Below are positions 42,297 through 54,226 of a stretch of 64,000 nt of DNA, in pieces. The stretch's first letter is position 1, and every line of letters starts with the position of its first letter. The DNA comes from Pictodentalium vernedei (Eukaryota > Mollusca > Scaphopoda > Dentaliida > Dentaliidae), in assembly GCA_031216915.1 (NCBI GenBank), contig CM062295.1, positions 180,558,927-180,622,926 on the forward strand, given 5' to 3'. Under the pieces are notes generated by a model, which worked only from the letters and a program-made list of their open reading frames with translations, did not search any database and had not been told where the DNA came from. Position numbers and translations under genes: made by a program.

Positions 42297-43920
42297 AGGT
42301 GTCCTATCCCACTGCCCAGTATTCCAAATTTTTTATGGTACTTGGCCTTGACGGAAATAACATTTCAACAAGAAACAACGGGAAACCTATTTGCAGTAAA
42401 GCTGCAAATATAAACTTGATTTTAGAACCATTCCATGGGCAGTTTAAAGCCTACTGCGATATCAGCGTTTCTTACTCTCGTCCTTTCACTACATCACCGC
42501 AGTATTTCACCCGAGTCGAGTTCTGCCGTCATGCAAGTTTGACCAACATGCTTTCAATTTTGTTATTGACAACAACATATTTATAATTTCGTGCTTACTG
42601 ATCCGAATTTTGAAAATGACAGATGCAATCGCGAAAGCGTTTTCTGAAAAACACGATTCTGCAAAAGGTTTTAGTGAAATTTGATTATTTTTTTTATTTT
42701 CAATTTCAATATCTCTTGTCGAAAAGGTGCTAATCACTGATCGTCCCAAACGAGATCAAAGACACGCCGTAGATTAATAACAGACAGAGAATCTTCTAAG
42801 AATACACATGCGCAATCCTAAAATGCAATAAATCAAGTGTTTTTTTCACGTTTTATGAGAGAAATATGTCCAATTGTATCAATGAATCATTTTTATGTAT
42901 ATGTGGGTGAGAAATTTTCTATACGGACAAAATACAGGCTAAATAAAATATTTGCCATTATTTTCCGCAGACGTATTTTTGTCTTTGCTTCTTAGGGAAA
43001 TCCATGGTGCTAAATACAATGAAGGAGTGTTATTTGATGAGGTCAGAACCATCAGGTGGTTGGGTCCGAAACCGCACCTTGCAGAAGATTTAGTGGGGGT
43101 GTCGATTTTACAAATAATGTAGGCAGCGTACACAGCATGGGCTGTCTGTCTTTAATCCGACAAAATAGGGTTAAGGCTTGGATTTTGAATACCCTTATTT
43201 ATTTATTTATTTATTGGTGGTTAAGGTTACAAACTTCTGCACAATGGCTAATTGTGACCGTGACAGTTTTACAGGTGGAGGAAGCTGGAGTACCCAGAGA
43301 GAACCACCAAGCATCGACTAGCAACTGTCAGCTCCTCAACATTCTAACTCTGTTCAAGCTCTGCTCAAGCAGGGTTACAGAGGTTGAAGACATGTGTACC
43401 ATCGACGTGCAGTATGCCTTAGTACATGGTGACATCATGCCCCCATGTCGGCAACCGGGCCAAAGTGCCTTGCCCAAGGACACAACGTGAGTCATCCCGG
43501 ACGGGGATCGAACTCGGGACCTCTAGCATAGAAGTACAACAGCCTAGCACTGAGCCACCACGCACCATTGAATACCCTTAATACTATCCTACATTATCCT
43601 CAGGAATTCTGAGTCTGATAAAAGAGGTCATGTTTATCTATTACATACCCATTTACTGCCCGAAAACAGCCGATTTTATTAAAATTTTGACGTTTGGCAG
43701 CCTGTAGAGGGATTAACAAATGACTAGCGGGATATTCTATCTATGCAATTTGTAAGACCTGCCAATGTCCAATTGTTCTTGAAAATCCCTAACAAGCAGT
43801 TAGCGAAATCCACAGAAAATGTAAATTTTAAGTGTTTAAGGGGCATCTCTCCTTATCCTGTCCAAAATGGGTTAAGTTTCATCCTTTTAAATACCCTTAC
43901 TACTTACAAACCTTAAATAC
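42297..43920 (+). repeat. Segmental duplication, copy 1 (carries the empty DIRS D site)
   Basis: It is homologous to copy 2 (43965-44419 plus 51372-52095). Shared runs include ACCTATTTGCAGTAA, CAGTTTAAAGCCTAC, CATCACCGCAGTATTTCACCCG and ACATGCTTTCAATTTTGTTATTG, then GACAGAGAATCTTCTAA and ATGTGGGTGA(G/A)AAATTTT. At 42800 the uninterrupted sequence CTTCTAAGAATACACATG shows the site before DIRS D insertion. A SINE (43198-43567) interrupts this copy but not the other. Confidence 0.85.
43198..43567 (-). mobile_element. tRNA-headed SINE with 13-bp target duplication
   Basis: On the minus strand it begins GGTGCGTGGTGGCTCAGTGC and has the B-box-like GAGTTCGATCCCCGTC, then the common SINE body and a tail ending in AATAAATAAAT. 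It is flanked by TTGAATACCCTTA at 43185-43197 and 43568-43580. The paralogous locus at 51751-51775 lacks it, confirming the borders. Confidence 0.88.
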
Positions 43921-43964
43921 CAATAAATAAATAATATCATGCAGTGCAGTGTGGAAAATGAAGT

Positions 43965-44419
43965 GAGGCGGTCCAAAACATTTTAACAAGAAATATGGGA
44001 AACCTATTTGCAGTAACGCTGCAAACATGAACTTGATTTTAGGACCATTCCATGGACAGTTTAAAGCCTACTTCGATATCAGCATTGCATACTCTCAACC
44101 TTTCAGTGCATCACCGCAGTATTTCACCCGAATCGAGTTCTGACGTCATGCAAGTTTGGCCGACATGCTTTCAATTTTGTTATTGCTAACTCCATATTTA
44201 TAATTCCATTATTTCTGATTGGAATTTTGAAAATGACACACACAATCGTGACAGAGTTTTCTGAAAAACTCGATTCTGCAAAAGGTTTTAGTGAAATTTG
44301 ATTATTTTTCTATTTTAAATTTCAATGGCTCTTGTCAAAAAGGTGTTAATTACTGTTCATCCCAAACGAGATGAAAGACTGACACCAAAGATTAAAAACA
44401 GACAGAGAATCTTCTAAAA
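43965..44419 (+). repeat. Segmental duplication, copy 2, left part (before DIRS D)
   Basis: Matches 42345-42800. It breaks off at CTTCTAAAA where DIRS D is inserted and resumes at 51372. Confidence 0.85.
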
Positions 44420-44457
44420 GTTAAAAAATTTATAGTAATTTATATATTTTTTATACT

Positions 44458-44647
44458 TACCAATGACCCAGACATAGCTGGTGCTAACTCTTAAAAATAT
44501 AGGGCCAAACACAAATTTTGCCCCCCAATCCCCAAAATTTGCATCTAAAACCAAAGAAAACATGTCCTGAATGGCCCTCCATACTTCACCTCTACTGCGC
44601 ATGCGCAGTGTCAAGGATGTCCTGAAATTGGCACCATTAATCATTCT
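44458..44647. repeat. DIRS D left inverted terminal repeat
   Basis: Pairs with 51170-51359, about 5 mismatches, several of them C/T or G/A. TGCGCATGCGCA at 44596-44607. Confidence 0.9.
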
Positions 44648-44722
44648 TATAACCAGTGCCTGGTAAGTGCTATGTACTCAGCGGGGAGGTATGAGTTCCC
44701 AACTCCTGGGAGGGCCATCCCC

Positions 44723-44811
44723 GTCTGGGTCATTGGTAAGTATAAAAAATATATAAATTACTATAAATTTTTTAACATTTTTATACTGTACCAATGACCC
44801 AGACATAGCTG
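44723..44811. repeat. DIRS D internal complementary region
   Basis: The reverse complement of the left terminus is joined to that of the right terminus at AAC|ATTTTT (44774-44777). Confidence 0.9.
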
Positions 44812-45290
44812 AATAGTAAAAAGGCTGGAGGGCCTAGGACATAGAGCAAGTTCAAATAAGCTCAATTATATAAAATAGAGTCATCCCCTCGAGGGGAAAA
44901 GGAGTATTAGGCCTTACATGTATCTTTCTTATTTATGATAAATTAGAAAGACACAACACCTTCCAAAATTGAGTATCATACATCCATGTACTCCATTAAT
45001 ATCTAGTATAATCCTTATACTAATAATTTTTAAAGTAAGCCAATAAATAAAGTTAGTCTAGAGAATAGAGACTCTTTATACTCCTTAAAAGTGTCTGAGG
45101 ATTGTATAATAACGCCCGTTTGACACGTGATATATTCAAAAGCTATACTTTAAAAACTATGACCTGAATGAATTTTAAAAACATAAACTTATCACTTAAA
45201 AACCATCCCAGTAACAGCTCAGAATTACTAACTCCGGAGGAGGTATCCCCTTGTTTTCATAATAAAACAAGTGACCCAAGGGAACACCCT

Positions 45291-45332
45291 CCCCCCCCCC
45301 CCCTTCTCCTTGCCCTGGGTCAAATAGCCCAG
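45291..45332. other. DIRS D poly-C tract (13 C) and stem-loop
   Basis: C run 45291-45303, then CTGGGTCAAATAGCCCAG at 45315-45332, as in the other copies. Confidence 0.6.
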
Positions 45333-45399
45333 AGCGAAGAGGGCAGCAGGACAGAGTCACTGCCGGAACAGAAAGCCTACCTAGCTATAGTAGCAACTG

Positions 45400-46560
45400 T
45401 TAAGTGAATGACATTCTGAGCAGTAGATAATAGACCTAACAATGGAGGCCTCCAGAAATAGACTCAATATTTCTGAGATAAAAATTCATGAATGTGGATG
45501 GCTGAGCCCAATGAGCAGCCTTCATAAAATCTATAATAGCGACACTATTAATGTAAGCCCAAGATGTATAAAGAGCTCTTACTTCATGAGCCGAAATCTC
45601 AAGCACAAACTGCTGAGTCAATGATATACCATAAGCAGTACCGATAGTTAATTGAATCCATTAGCAATAGAATGGAGCGTAATGTCCTTCTATTAGGCAT
45701 CAAAGACAGAAGAAGCTTACGTCCATACTAATAAACTGATATCTGTTTATAAATACGTAAACTCTAACCGGACAGAGTAAAGGCCTATGCCCGTACGAAG
45801 ACAGAAGGACCTTAATAACAATAGGTTCCGGATACTATTAGGAGCCTGACTCTTAACCAAAAATCCAACCTAAGTAGTAAAGGAAGTAGTGTTTCCGATA
45901 ATACGAACGTGAGAATCGTCCACCGATAGTGCATGAAGCTCACTGACTCCTCAGTAAAAGAGAAGACTAACAGAATTACTGTCTAAAAAGGTCAGAATTT
46001 GAAAACTACTGTTTCCAGAGGCTCAAATGATTACTTAGCTAAATAAGAACCGAAGCTAAATTCCGTATAGGAATTTAATCTAAGGATTCTAGGTCAATTT
46101 ATCGAAAAGTTTCTAACTGACTTAGATAAAGAGACATAAGACTGAATTGTAAACTATCATAGAGTGCATAGGTATGAGATAACATAGACCTATAACCTTA
46201 ATAGTAACAGGCTGCAGTTGATCTTGTCAAACAAGTATACTAGAAAGTTGCAATGTCTAGTATGGAGGGATCAAAAATATCAACATAATGATCCCTACAC
46301 CAAAGACGGAAGAGCCTCCACTTTAGCTGCATAGTATAGCGAAGAAGAGGTTCTCCTACAGTAAGAAATCGCGTACATAGCTCGTCCTGAACAATGCTTG
46401 CCGTGCAAGAAGGACCACACAACGGAATACGTGAAGGTTGAGATCTTGCGGGTTGTGATGAAGTTGACACGATTTCCCCAGCGAAAGAAGATCCTCTCAT
46501 GGAGGAAGTTTTCGCGGTAAGTCCCACAGTAGACACCTGAGTAAATTTATCCACGGTCTC
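45400..46560 (-). pseudogene. DIRS D recombinase remnant
   Basis: The C-terminal piece at 45436-45621 still reads ISAHEVRALYTSWAY ... AAHWAQPSTFMNFYLRN, with the His, Arg, Trp and Tyr of the active site. The upstream part, including the first catalytic Arg, is frameshifted. Confidence 0.8.
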
Positions 46561-47330
46561 GTTGGAGACAGAGATGCTATCAACAGAATTGTATTGTGGA
46601 TGTTTATCTTAGCAATACTTGCTGAATCAACAGCGCTGGAGGTTACGCATATCCTATCATTCCGTCCTATTAGATCAATAGAGCGTTAACAACATAAGCT
46701 CAGGGATCCGAACATGCAAACACATACGTCTGCAATTGAATAGTGAGTTGTGTCGCAAATAAAGTATCATTGGGCGCTCCCATTGATAGCAAATCTGATT
46801 GAATACTTGTTTGTTGAGAGTCCATTCTGACGGCAACAAGCGACCCTTACGTGAAAGGGAGTCTGCTAATACAATCAGACGACCCAGAATATGACGGACC
46901 GAAGCAGACCTTGGTGTACTATAACAAACAGAAGGATTCTTTCCGTTAAATTGAATAACGGAAACGAATGAGTGCCTCCCTGGTTCCGGAGATACGCAAC
47001 TACTGTCGTATTATCGGACAGGATTTGGACATGCGTTTCTGAATAATGTTCATCCAATGGCATAGTGCAAGCCAAAATAACAACATTTCCTGGAAGTTGA
47101 GTGCTTGCCTAGAAACTGCGGAACCCAAAGACCCTGGCACTTCAAATCCGTTGGGATCAATATTGTACCCCAACCTGTTTGACTGGCATCCGTCATAATC
47201 ATAAAACTCGGATCCAGCAACTGCAGTGGCACTCTCTGAGTCAACCACCGAATGTTTGCCCCAGTCTGAATCTCTTGTTACACTTGATAGACAAGAGAAC
47301 GTGTATATCGAGCAATTGATAGATTGCTGA
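46561..47330 (-). pseudogene. DIRS D RNase H remnant; RT deleted
   Basis: 47050-47244 reads MIMTDASQTGWG, with the first RNase H Asp kept. 46875-47075 reads ILSDNTTVVAYLRNQGGTHS. The pieces lie in different frames. Past 47314 the sequence jumps to gag. Confidence 0.8.
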
Positions 47331-50040
47331 AAGGTAGCCGTCGAAGAGAAGCTTCTCCGAGACCGAAGCGACTCTGAGAGAGTTCTTCACCTTACTATCC
47401 ACGCGCGTGGATGTAGCTAGGGCTGCGACATGTCTAACCAACTCCAGGTTGCCACTGAAGGGCGGAGTTATACGTGGAAAAACTACTGCCCTTGAAAGAA
47501 ATCACTTTGAGGATCATATCCTGGAATTCTTTCTCTTGAAGACGTGATGATAACGCCTCAGTAAGGTGGTCTACGTATGATAAAGCATCTAAGTTAAGTC
47601 TAATAGACATCATTGTCGTTTCCAACATCGTGGTTGGAGTTGACATAGACGGCGAAAAAGATAATTCCCAGTCTTCAGTCCCGCCGTCAAGACGCATAGG
47701 AACTCTCGGTATGCCCTGTTCTGCCAATATAAATTATTTCCTAGAATTGATGAAAGGCAGAATAGAGCATTGCGGACAAGAAACTAGATGATCATGCTTG
47801 GTAGCAAGCTTATATATAGCGTCGTTAAATAATTCGAATGTTCTAATGACATTATTGGACTGTGTCGGCAAGTCAGGGACAATGTCCCTGAACCGATCCA
47901 AAACTCCATGTCCAATGACGCTATTAGTCTCTTATCCAGCATTGCAGCAATGTAGTCCGACGGAACAACCTCTGGAAGATAATGCCAGAAGAAATGTATG
48001 GCAGCTTCTGTTGTTCCGAAAGGGAAAGCTCGAAATCGTCCGAATCCCTTTCGCCATCCTGTCGGACCCTATGAGAGTTCAGTCATCTGTACCTGATGCA
48101 ACAGCAGAGCGCACCGACCCAGCGCCGTCGGATTATTCATGATCCGACCGAGAATCTGTCGTTTGCTGGGATGCTGTGATGAGCTGTGCTATTTTGGATA
48201 GCACGTCCGTCACTGAGGCCTGTGGAGAAGCGGTCTTACGATGCTTTGCCGCTGGAAGCTCCGTGTTCGTTACCCCGTGCATACTTCTATTATGCGAGCG
48301 AACGGAGTGTATAGGCCTCGTGTCCCTTGGCTACTGGATGGAGTGACCTGTTCGCCGTGGAATCACTGAATGACGAAGCTGGCCGGATACTCGAGGTCAT
48401 GTAGCCAATGTGCGGTTGTGTGCGCTGCTGTGAGGATGAGGAAGCATTATCGACAGTCTCTTGGGCTGTCAATATAACGGAGCGTCCCGAGCGGCGGACA
48501 TATGCTCCGATTGCGAAATGACTGTACCACAACATCTGGTCCCATATGTTGTTGTACGAGAGAGGGACCCCTCTCGCTCGCAGCCCGGACGGACCTGGAC
48601 GAGCTAGGAACCGGACTAACAGGCTTCCTCCGATCTGTCCTCTAATCCGTCGTCACTGGGTGTGTACTAAAGTCTATTATAGTGCTCGCATCACCCAAAT
48701 CTCCTTCCTAGACCGCAACGGACGAACCCGACTGCCAAACCATTCGATGAATGGACGCTACACCGGATGAGCTAGCGAATGTCAACTCCGTCGATCCTAC
48801 TAGGGACCTCTTAGGCGATTGACGTATTCCATGAGCACTTATTGCCGCTAGCTCTTCATTATCTATGACGACAGAGGCACACTTTTGAAAGACTTCTCAG
48901 TAACTTTGCGAACAAGAAACCAGACATGCTTGTTAATAGCAAGCATATAATAATATATATATAGCGTCGTTCAATAATACGAAAGTTTGTGTGACATTAT
49001 TGGACTGTGTCGGAACTGAGGGACGATGTCCCTGAACCGAACCAAAAATTTCTGTGTCCACCGACGCTATCAGTTTCTTATCCGGCATCGCAGCATTCTG
49101 GTCCGACGAAAGAACCTCTAGAAGATAAGTCAGATGACATACACAGCAGCTGATGTTGTTCCGAAAGGGAAAGCTCGAAATCCTCCGAATCCCTTTCGGC
49201 ATCCCGTTGGACCGGATGAAATTTTCGGACGTCCGTACCCGCTTCCGCGGAGCGTCCCGACCCAGCGTCGTCGGATAATACATGATGCGACAGAGATTCT
49301 GTCGATGCTGGGATGCTGCGATAAGCTGTGCTATTTGGGATAGCACGTCCGTCACCGAGGCCTGTGCAGTAGTGCTCTTACGATGCTTTGCCGCTGGAAG
49401 CTCCGTGTACGTTGACTCCCGCATACTTTCTTATGCGAACGTCCGGAGTCTGCAGGCCTCGTGTTCCTGGCTACCGGATGGTGTGACCTGGTCGCCGATG
49501 ATTCTCTGATTGGCGAAGCTGACTGGATATCTGAGGTCACGTAGTCAAGAGCGGTCGTGTGCGCTACCATGAGGATGAGGAAGCCTTATTGACAGTCTCT
49601 CCGGACTGACTATATATCGGAGTGTCCCGAGCGGCGGACGTATGCTCCGAATGCGAAACATTTTGTACCACAATATCTGGGGCCAGATGTTGTTGTACGA
49701 GAGAGGGGCCTCTCTCGCTTGCAGTCCGGATGGACCTGGACAAGCTAGGAACTGGACTAAAAGGCTTCCTCCGTCCTCTCCTCTAATCCGGTGTCACTGG
49801 GTGTGCATTTTGTTGATTTATAGTGCTCGCATCACCCAAAACTCCTTCTAGACCGCAACGGACGAACCCGGCTGCCGAACCATTCGATGAATGGACGCTA
49901 CACCGGGCGAGCTAGCAGACGTCAAAGGCCGTCGAACCTACTAGGGTCCTCTTAGGCAATTGACGTATATACATGAGCACTTTTCCACTGGCTCTTCATT
50001 AATTGTGACGACGGAGGCACACTTTTGGAAGACATCACGG
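47331..50040 (-). pseudogene. DIRS D gag remnant with tandem duplication
   Basis: C-terminal gag DNA lies at 47331-47771, unit 1 at 47772-48902 and unit 2 at 48903-50040. Readable parts include DALSYVDHLTEALSSRLQEKEFQD (47434-47727) and, in unit 2, DVLSQIAQLIAASQH and TQSNNVTQTFVLLNDAI (48933-49424). The unit boundary (CTCAGTAACTTTGCGAACAAGAAACC) matches that of copy A. Confidence 0.8.
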
Positions 50041-51169
50041 ATACATCACCCTGTTCTTGATCGTCTGAAATAGAGATTGATAAAGTAGAGTGACCCTGCG
50101 GGGAAAGGACCGGAATGGCCATTTCCCCACTATCATACCGTGACACACGCTTCCCATGTTGTCATCGAAATTAACACATACAGAACAGGAGTTAGTGCGA
50201 GCACACTGACTACATTATACAATGATTATGAAAGTCAGAGGAAGATTTCCTCTTAATACAATTGAACAATATCCTTTCATTGTGAAAAGAAAACAAAGTC
50301 CTAGTACTCGCATCAACCCCTGGCAATCAAAATACATAATAACATGATCCATTAACATAGAAAAAATAATTGAAATCAAAAAATTTTGAAAAAATATTTT
50401 TTCAGAACAGCCCAAGTTTCTGAAAAGTAACGTTGAGCCCCAATGGATCCCAAGCCTAAGTGTGGACAAAAATTCTAAAAATATTTTTTTAAAAAATTTA
50501 CGCAACACTTACGAACAATAATAATGTATCTAGTTATGATTAAATTAACATCAAGATATTATTTTCAAGAAATCCCCCCTCACACAGAGGGCTGTTGTAA
50601 ATGTAAACAATAAGTGTAAAAACACCAGAACAAGACTCCAGGCACCCTGGCCCGAAATCAGTTACCAATAATACACTATCTGATGCAAAACAGAGACTTC
50701 CAGGGAAGAAACTGCAGAACATCAGATGGTAGATGCAGAACACTACGCCTAACCACCCATAGGTGAAGACGTAAACATGGGGAAAAGAACAGAATTCATT
50801 CTGTTATCCAGCTAAAACTCCCAAGAAATTTTAGTAATAATATTACAGAAAATATGCCAAAAGCATGGGAGAATAGCAAGAGGGGACTTAAAGGAAAGGG
50901 AGAGAGGAAGACACTGAACAAGCAGTGTAACTTGATAACAAGAATGACCACAACAGGCTGTTGCCTCGAAAATAGGTAACTTAACATAATTTCATTAAAA
51001 AATTTCAAGTTATAGCCCTGAATATTTTCTGTCACTCATTTTTCCTCTCCTCCTTCTATATCCTCCTTAGAATCACCATTTCTCTAATATTTATGTGTCT
51101 GGCATCATTTAAACTGAGATTTACAAGCACAAAGATCAGTCAGATGTTAACTGATGAAGGGCCAAACAA
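50041..51169 (-). other. DIRS D gag start remnant and 5' leader
   Basis: Colinear with 21430-22567 of copy B and 8301-9443 of copy A. No open frame. Confidence 0.7.
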
Positions 51170-51359
51170 AGAATGATTAATGGCGCCAATTTCGGGACGT
51201 CCTTTACACTGCGCATGCGCAGTAGAGGTGAAGTATGGAGGGCCATTCAGGACATGTTTTCTTTGGTTTTAGATGCAAATTTTGGGTATTGGGGGGCAAA
51301 ATTTGTGTTTGGCCCTATATTTTTAAGAGTTAGCACCAGCTATGTCTGGGTCATTGGTA
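51170..51359. repeat. DIRS D right inverted terminal repeat
   Basis: See 44458-44647. TGCGCATGCGCA at 51210-51221. The element terminus is TATAAAAAT at 51371. Confidence 0.9.
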
Positions 51360-51371
51360 CAGTATAAAAAT

Positions 51372-52095
51372 ATATACATGTGCAATCCTAAAATGCAATA
51401 AATCAAGTCTTTTTTCACGTTTTATGCATGTTTTATGAGAGAAATATGTCCAATCCTATCATTGAATCATTTTTAGGAAAATGTGGGTGAAAAATTTTGT
51501 ATACGGACAAAATACACACTCAATAAAACAATTGGCATTATTTTCCGATGACGTATTTTTATCTTTGCTTCTTGGGGAAATCCATGCTGCTAAATATGAC
51601 GAAGGAGTGTTATCTAATGAGGTCAGGTGGTCGGGTCTGACACCCCACCTCGCAGTAGATTTAGTGGGGGTGTCGATTTTACACTAATGTAGGCAGCAAA
51701 CATGGCATGGGCTGTCTTTAATCAGGAAAAAACAGGTTAAAGCTTGGTTTTTTGAATACCCTTAATACTATCAAACATTATCCCTCGTGAATTCTGATTC
51801 TGATAAAAGAGGATATGTTTATCTATTACATACGCATTTGGAGCCCGATAACAGCCAATTTTATCAAAATTATGACATTTAGCAGTCTGTAGAGGGGTTA
51901 ACAAATGATTAGTGTAATATTCTATCCATGCAACTTGTAATACCAACCAAGACCTGCCAATGTCCAATTGTTCTTGAAAATCACCAACAAGCAGTTGGCG
52001 AACGCCACGGAAAATGTAAATTTTATGCTTCTAAGGGGCATCTCTCCTTATCCAGTCCAAAATGGGTTAAGCTTCATTCTTTTAAATACCCTTAC
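51372..52095 (+). repeat. Segmental duplication, copy 2, right part (after DIRS D)
   Basis: Continues copy 2: CATGTGCAATCCTAAAATGC, ATACGGACAAAATACA and GATTTAGTGGGGGTGTCGATTTTACA match 42800-43135; 51754-52095 matches 43568-43915. Confidence 0.85.
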
Positions 52096-53770
52096 TACAT
52101 ACAAAACTGATCCTCTGTGAATTCTACGCGCTGTAAAAGAAGTTTTGTTTAGCCTTTACATACCCATTGGGTGCTGTTGGTGTCTCAAAGCAGCCCATTT
52201 TATCAAACTTTTGATGTTCAGCAGCTGGTGGAGAGCTAACAAATTCTGACCGGAATATTTTGTCCATGCAACTTGTAATGGCACACTAAGACCTATGAAT
52301 GAGCATTTTTTCTTGAAATCTACAAGATGTTTTTAAAGAAATCCAGGGAAAACATGAATTTTTAAGCCTTTGATGGGTATCGTTGTTTAACCAGCCCAAA
52401 ACGGATTAAGGCTTGGTTTTTTGAATACCCTTATTACTTACAAAAATTATCCTCGGTGATTTCCACTTCCAAGAGAGGAAGTTATGTTTATTTCCCAGCT
52501 ACAGGTTGGGTGCTGGGTGCTGGGGGGGGGGGGGGGGGGGCTGAAAACAGCCTATTTTATCAAAGTGTTGGTATTTGAGAGCTTGTGGAGGGTTAACAAG
52601 TGCTTATCAGAATATTTTGTCCTATATATATAATGTTACACCAAGATCTGCGACGGACCAGTTTTTTCTTGAAAATTTACTTGACATTTTTAGAGAAATC
52701 CACGTAAAACATGATTGTTTAAGCATTTGGGGGAATCACTCTTAAACCACCCCAAAACGGGTTAACACTTGGTTTTTTGAATACCCTTATTACTTACAAA
52801 AATGGTCCTCGGTTAATTCCACTTCCAACAAAGGAGATTATGTTTATTTCTCAGGTACACATTGGGTGCTGTGTGTGTCCGAAAACAGCCCATTTCAACA
52901 AAATTACAAAGCTTGGCAGCCTGCGGAGGGTTAATAAACGCTCACCGGAATATTCTGTCCATGCCACTTGTAATGTCACACAAAGACCTGCGAGTAGTCA
53001 ATTTTTCTTGAAAACCTACAAGATGTTTGTAGAGAAATCCACAGAAAATTCGAATTTTAAGATTTTAAGGGGTCTCTCTCTTTAGCCTGCCCAAAAAGGG
53101 TTAAGACTTCGACTTTTGAATATCCTTACTACTTACAAAAATGTTTCCGTATAGAGTGTGGGCTCGATAAAAGAAGGCACTTTTCTTTGTGGCGTACCCA
53201 TTGGGTGCCATTGGCATCCAAAAACAGCCCATTTTATCACAATGTTGACTTTCACCAACCCATGGAGGGTTAACAAATGCTCCCCTAAGTATTTTGTCCG
53301 TGCAGCTTCTATTGTCACACTAAGACCTGGGAGGGACAAATTTTTCTTGAAAATCTACAAGACTCATTTAGAGAAATCCACGGAAAACATGAATTTTTGA
53401 GCTTTATGGGGGTATTGCTGTTTAACCAGGCCAAAATGGGTTAATGCTTGGTTTTATGAACACCCTTATTACTGACAAAAATGATCCTCGGTGAATTCCA
53501 CTTCCAATAAAGGAAGTTATGTTTATCTCTCATGTATTGTTTGGGTGCAGTGGGGGGCTTGAAACCGACCCATTTCATCAAAATTTTGATGTTTGGCAGC
53601 CTGTGGAGGTTACCATATGCATAGCCGAATATGTCGTGTGTATCAAAGGTCGTGTTAAAGGCAGGTCTAGAAATGCTGAATGTTTAAAAAAAATCTACAA
53701 GACGTGTTTCGAGAAAGTGCCGATAAACCCCAATTTTGACAGTTTTTTGCCAATTCTGACGAAATAAGGG
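51754..53770 (+). repeat. Satellite array, six ~340-bp units
   Basis: Units start at GAATACCCTTA(T)TACTTACAAA near 51754, 52081, 52422, 52777, 53116 and 53455. Each contains ...TTCCACTTCC, GTTATGTTTAT, CATTGGGTGC, ACAGCCCATTTTATCA, GGAGGGTTAACAA and TTTTTCTTGAAAATCTACAAGA, and ends AACGGGTTAA. Units are clearly diverged (old array). Single monomers occur at 39900 and 43568. ORFs in the array are not conserved between units. A 17-G run lies near 52521-52540. Confidence 0.8.
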
Positions 53771-54003
53771 TTAAATCGAAAATTCCGCTTCGGTACATTT
53801 GTAGATTTTGTGCCCCTCTATGAGTGTGCAAAATTTTGTGAAAATCGGTTCGAAAATGGCTTCGGAATCGTGCAGACAAAATGTGTGGAACCCCCCCCCC
53901 CCCCCCAAAAAAAAATAATAATCCGTAGAAAAACAACAGTCTTTTCCAGAGGGAAAAGCCTAATAATCAATAATTCCCTGTGGGTAGTGAAGTAGTGCTT
54001 GTT

Positions 54004-54187
54004 TACTGTGCTATACAAGATTTGTTTTATTGGTAAAATAGGATCCAGTAACCAATGCCTGGGGTGGAAGACCTCTGACCTAGGCAACATAGGTATAAAC
54101 GATTGGATAGACTTGACTTTATATCCATGTTGTGGTCACGATTGGCGATTGTGCAGAAATATGTGACCTTAAACACCAATGAATAAT
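54004..54187 (+). repeat. SINE-like unit sharing the common tail
   Basis: Relative of 2030-2246. Ends GCAGAAATATGTGACCTTAAACACCAATGAATAA. Confidence 0.6.
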
Positions 54188-54226
54188 AGTAATATAATCC
54201 ATTATATATCTTGTTTCATATAGCTA

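Larger units (their letters stand above)
44420..51371 (-). mobile_element. DIRS copy D (RT-deleted, gag-duplicated)
   Basis: A 6952-bp element with complete ends: GTTAAAAAATTT on the left, TATAAAAAT on the right. It has the same overall structure as copy A: RT domain missing (junction about 47314-47330) and gag region twice. Frames are broken, though some stretches stay readable. The two terminal repeats differ at about five of 190 sites, so it is older than A and B. The pre-insertion sequence is preserved at 42790-42815. Confidence 0.92.

Noticed and set aside
42227..42586. 119-residue plus-strand ORF
   Set aside because: It begins in a poly-G stretch and is not kept in the duplicate at 43965-44230.
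43056..43490. 144-residue plus-strand ORF
   Set aside because: It runs from the segmental duplicate into a SINE inserted on the other strand, so it cannot be an old gene.
43500..43567. Possible tRNA gene
   Set aside because: A- and B-box-like sequences exist, but no acceptor stem pairing is evident and the unit is the head of a SINE with target duplication.
2738..51371. Copies A, C and D as autonomous retrotransposons
   Set aside because: RT is deleted and the remaining frames are broken in all three.
52777..53400. ORFs in the 51.7-53.8 kb region as a repeat protein
   Set aside because: They differ between satellite units and are interrupted at different places; no codon-level constraint is visible.
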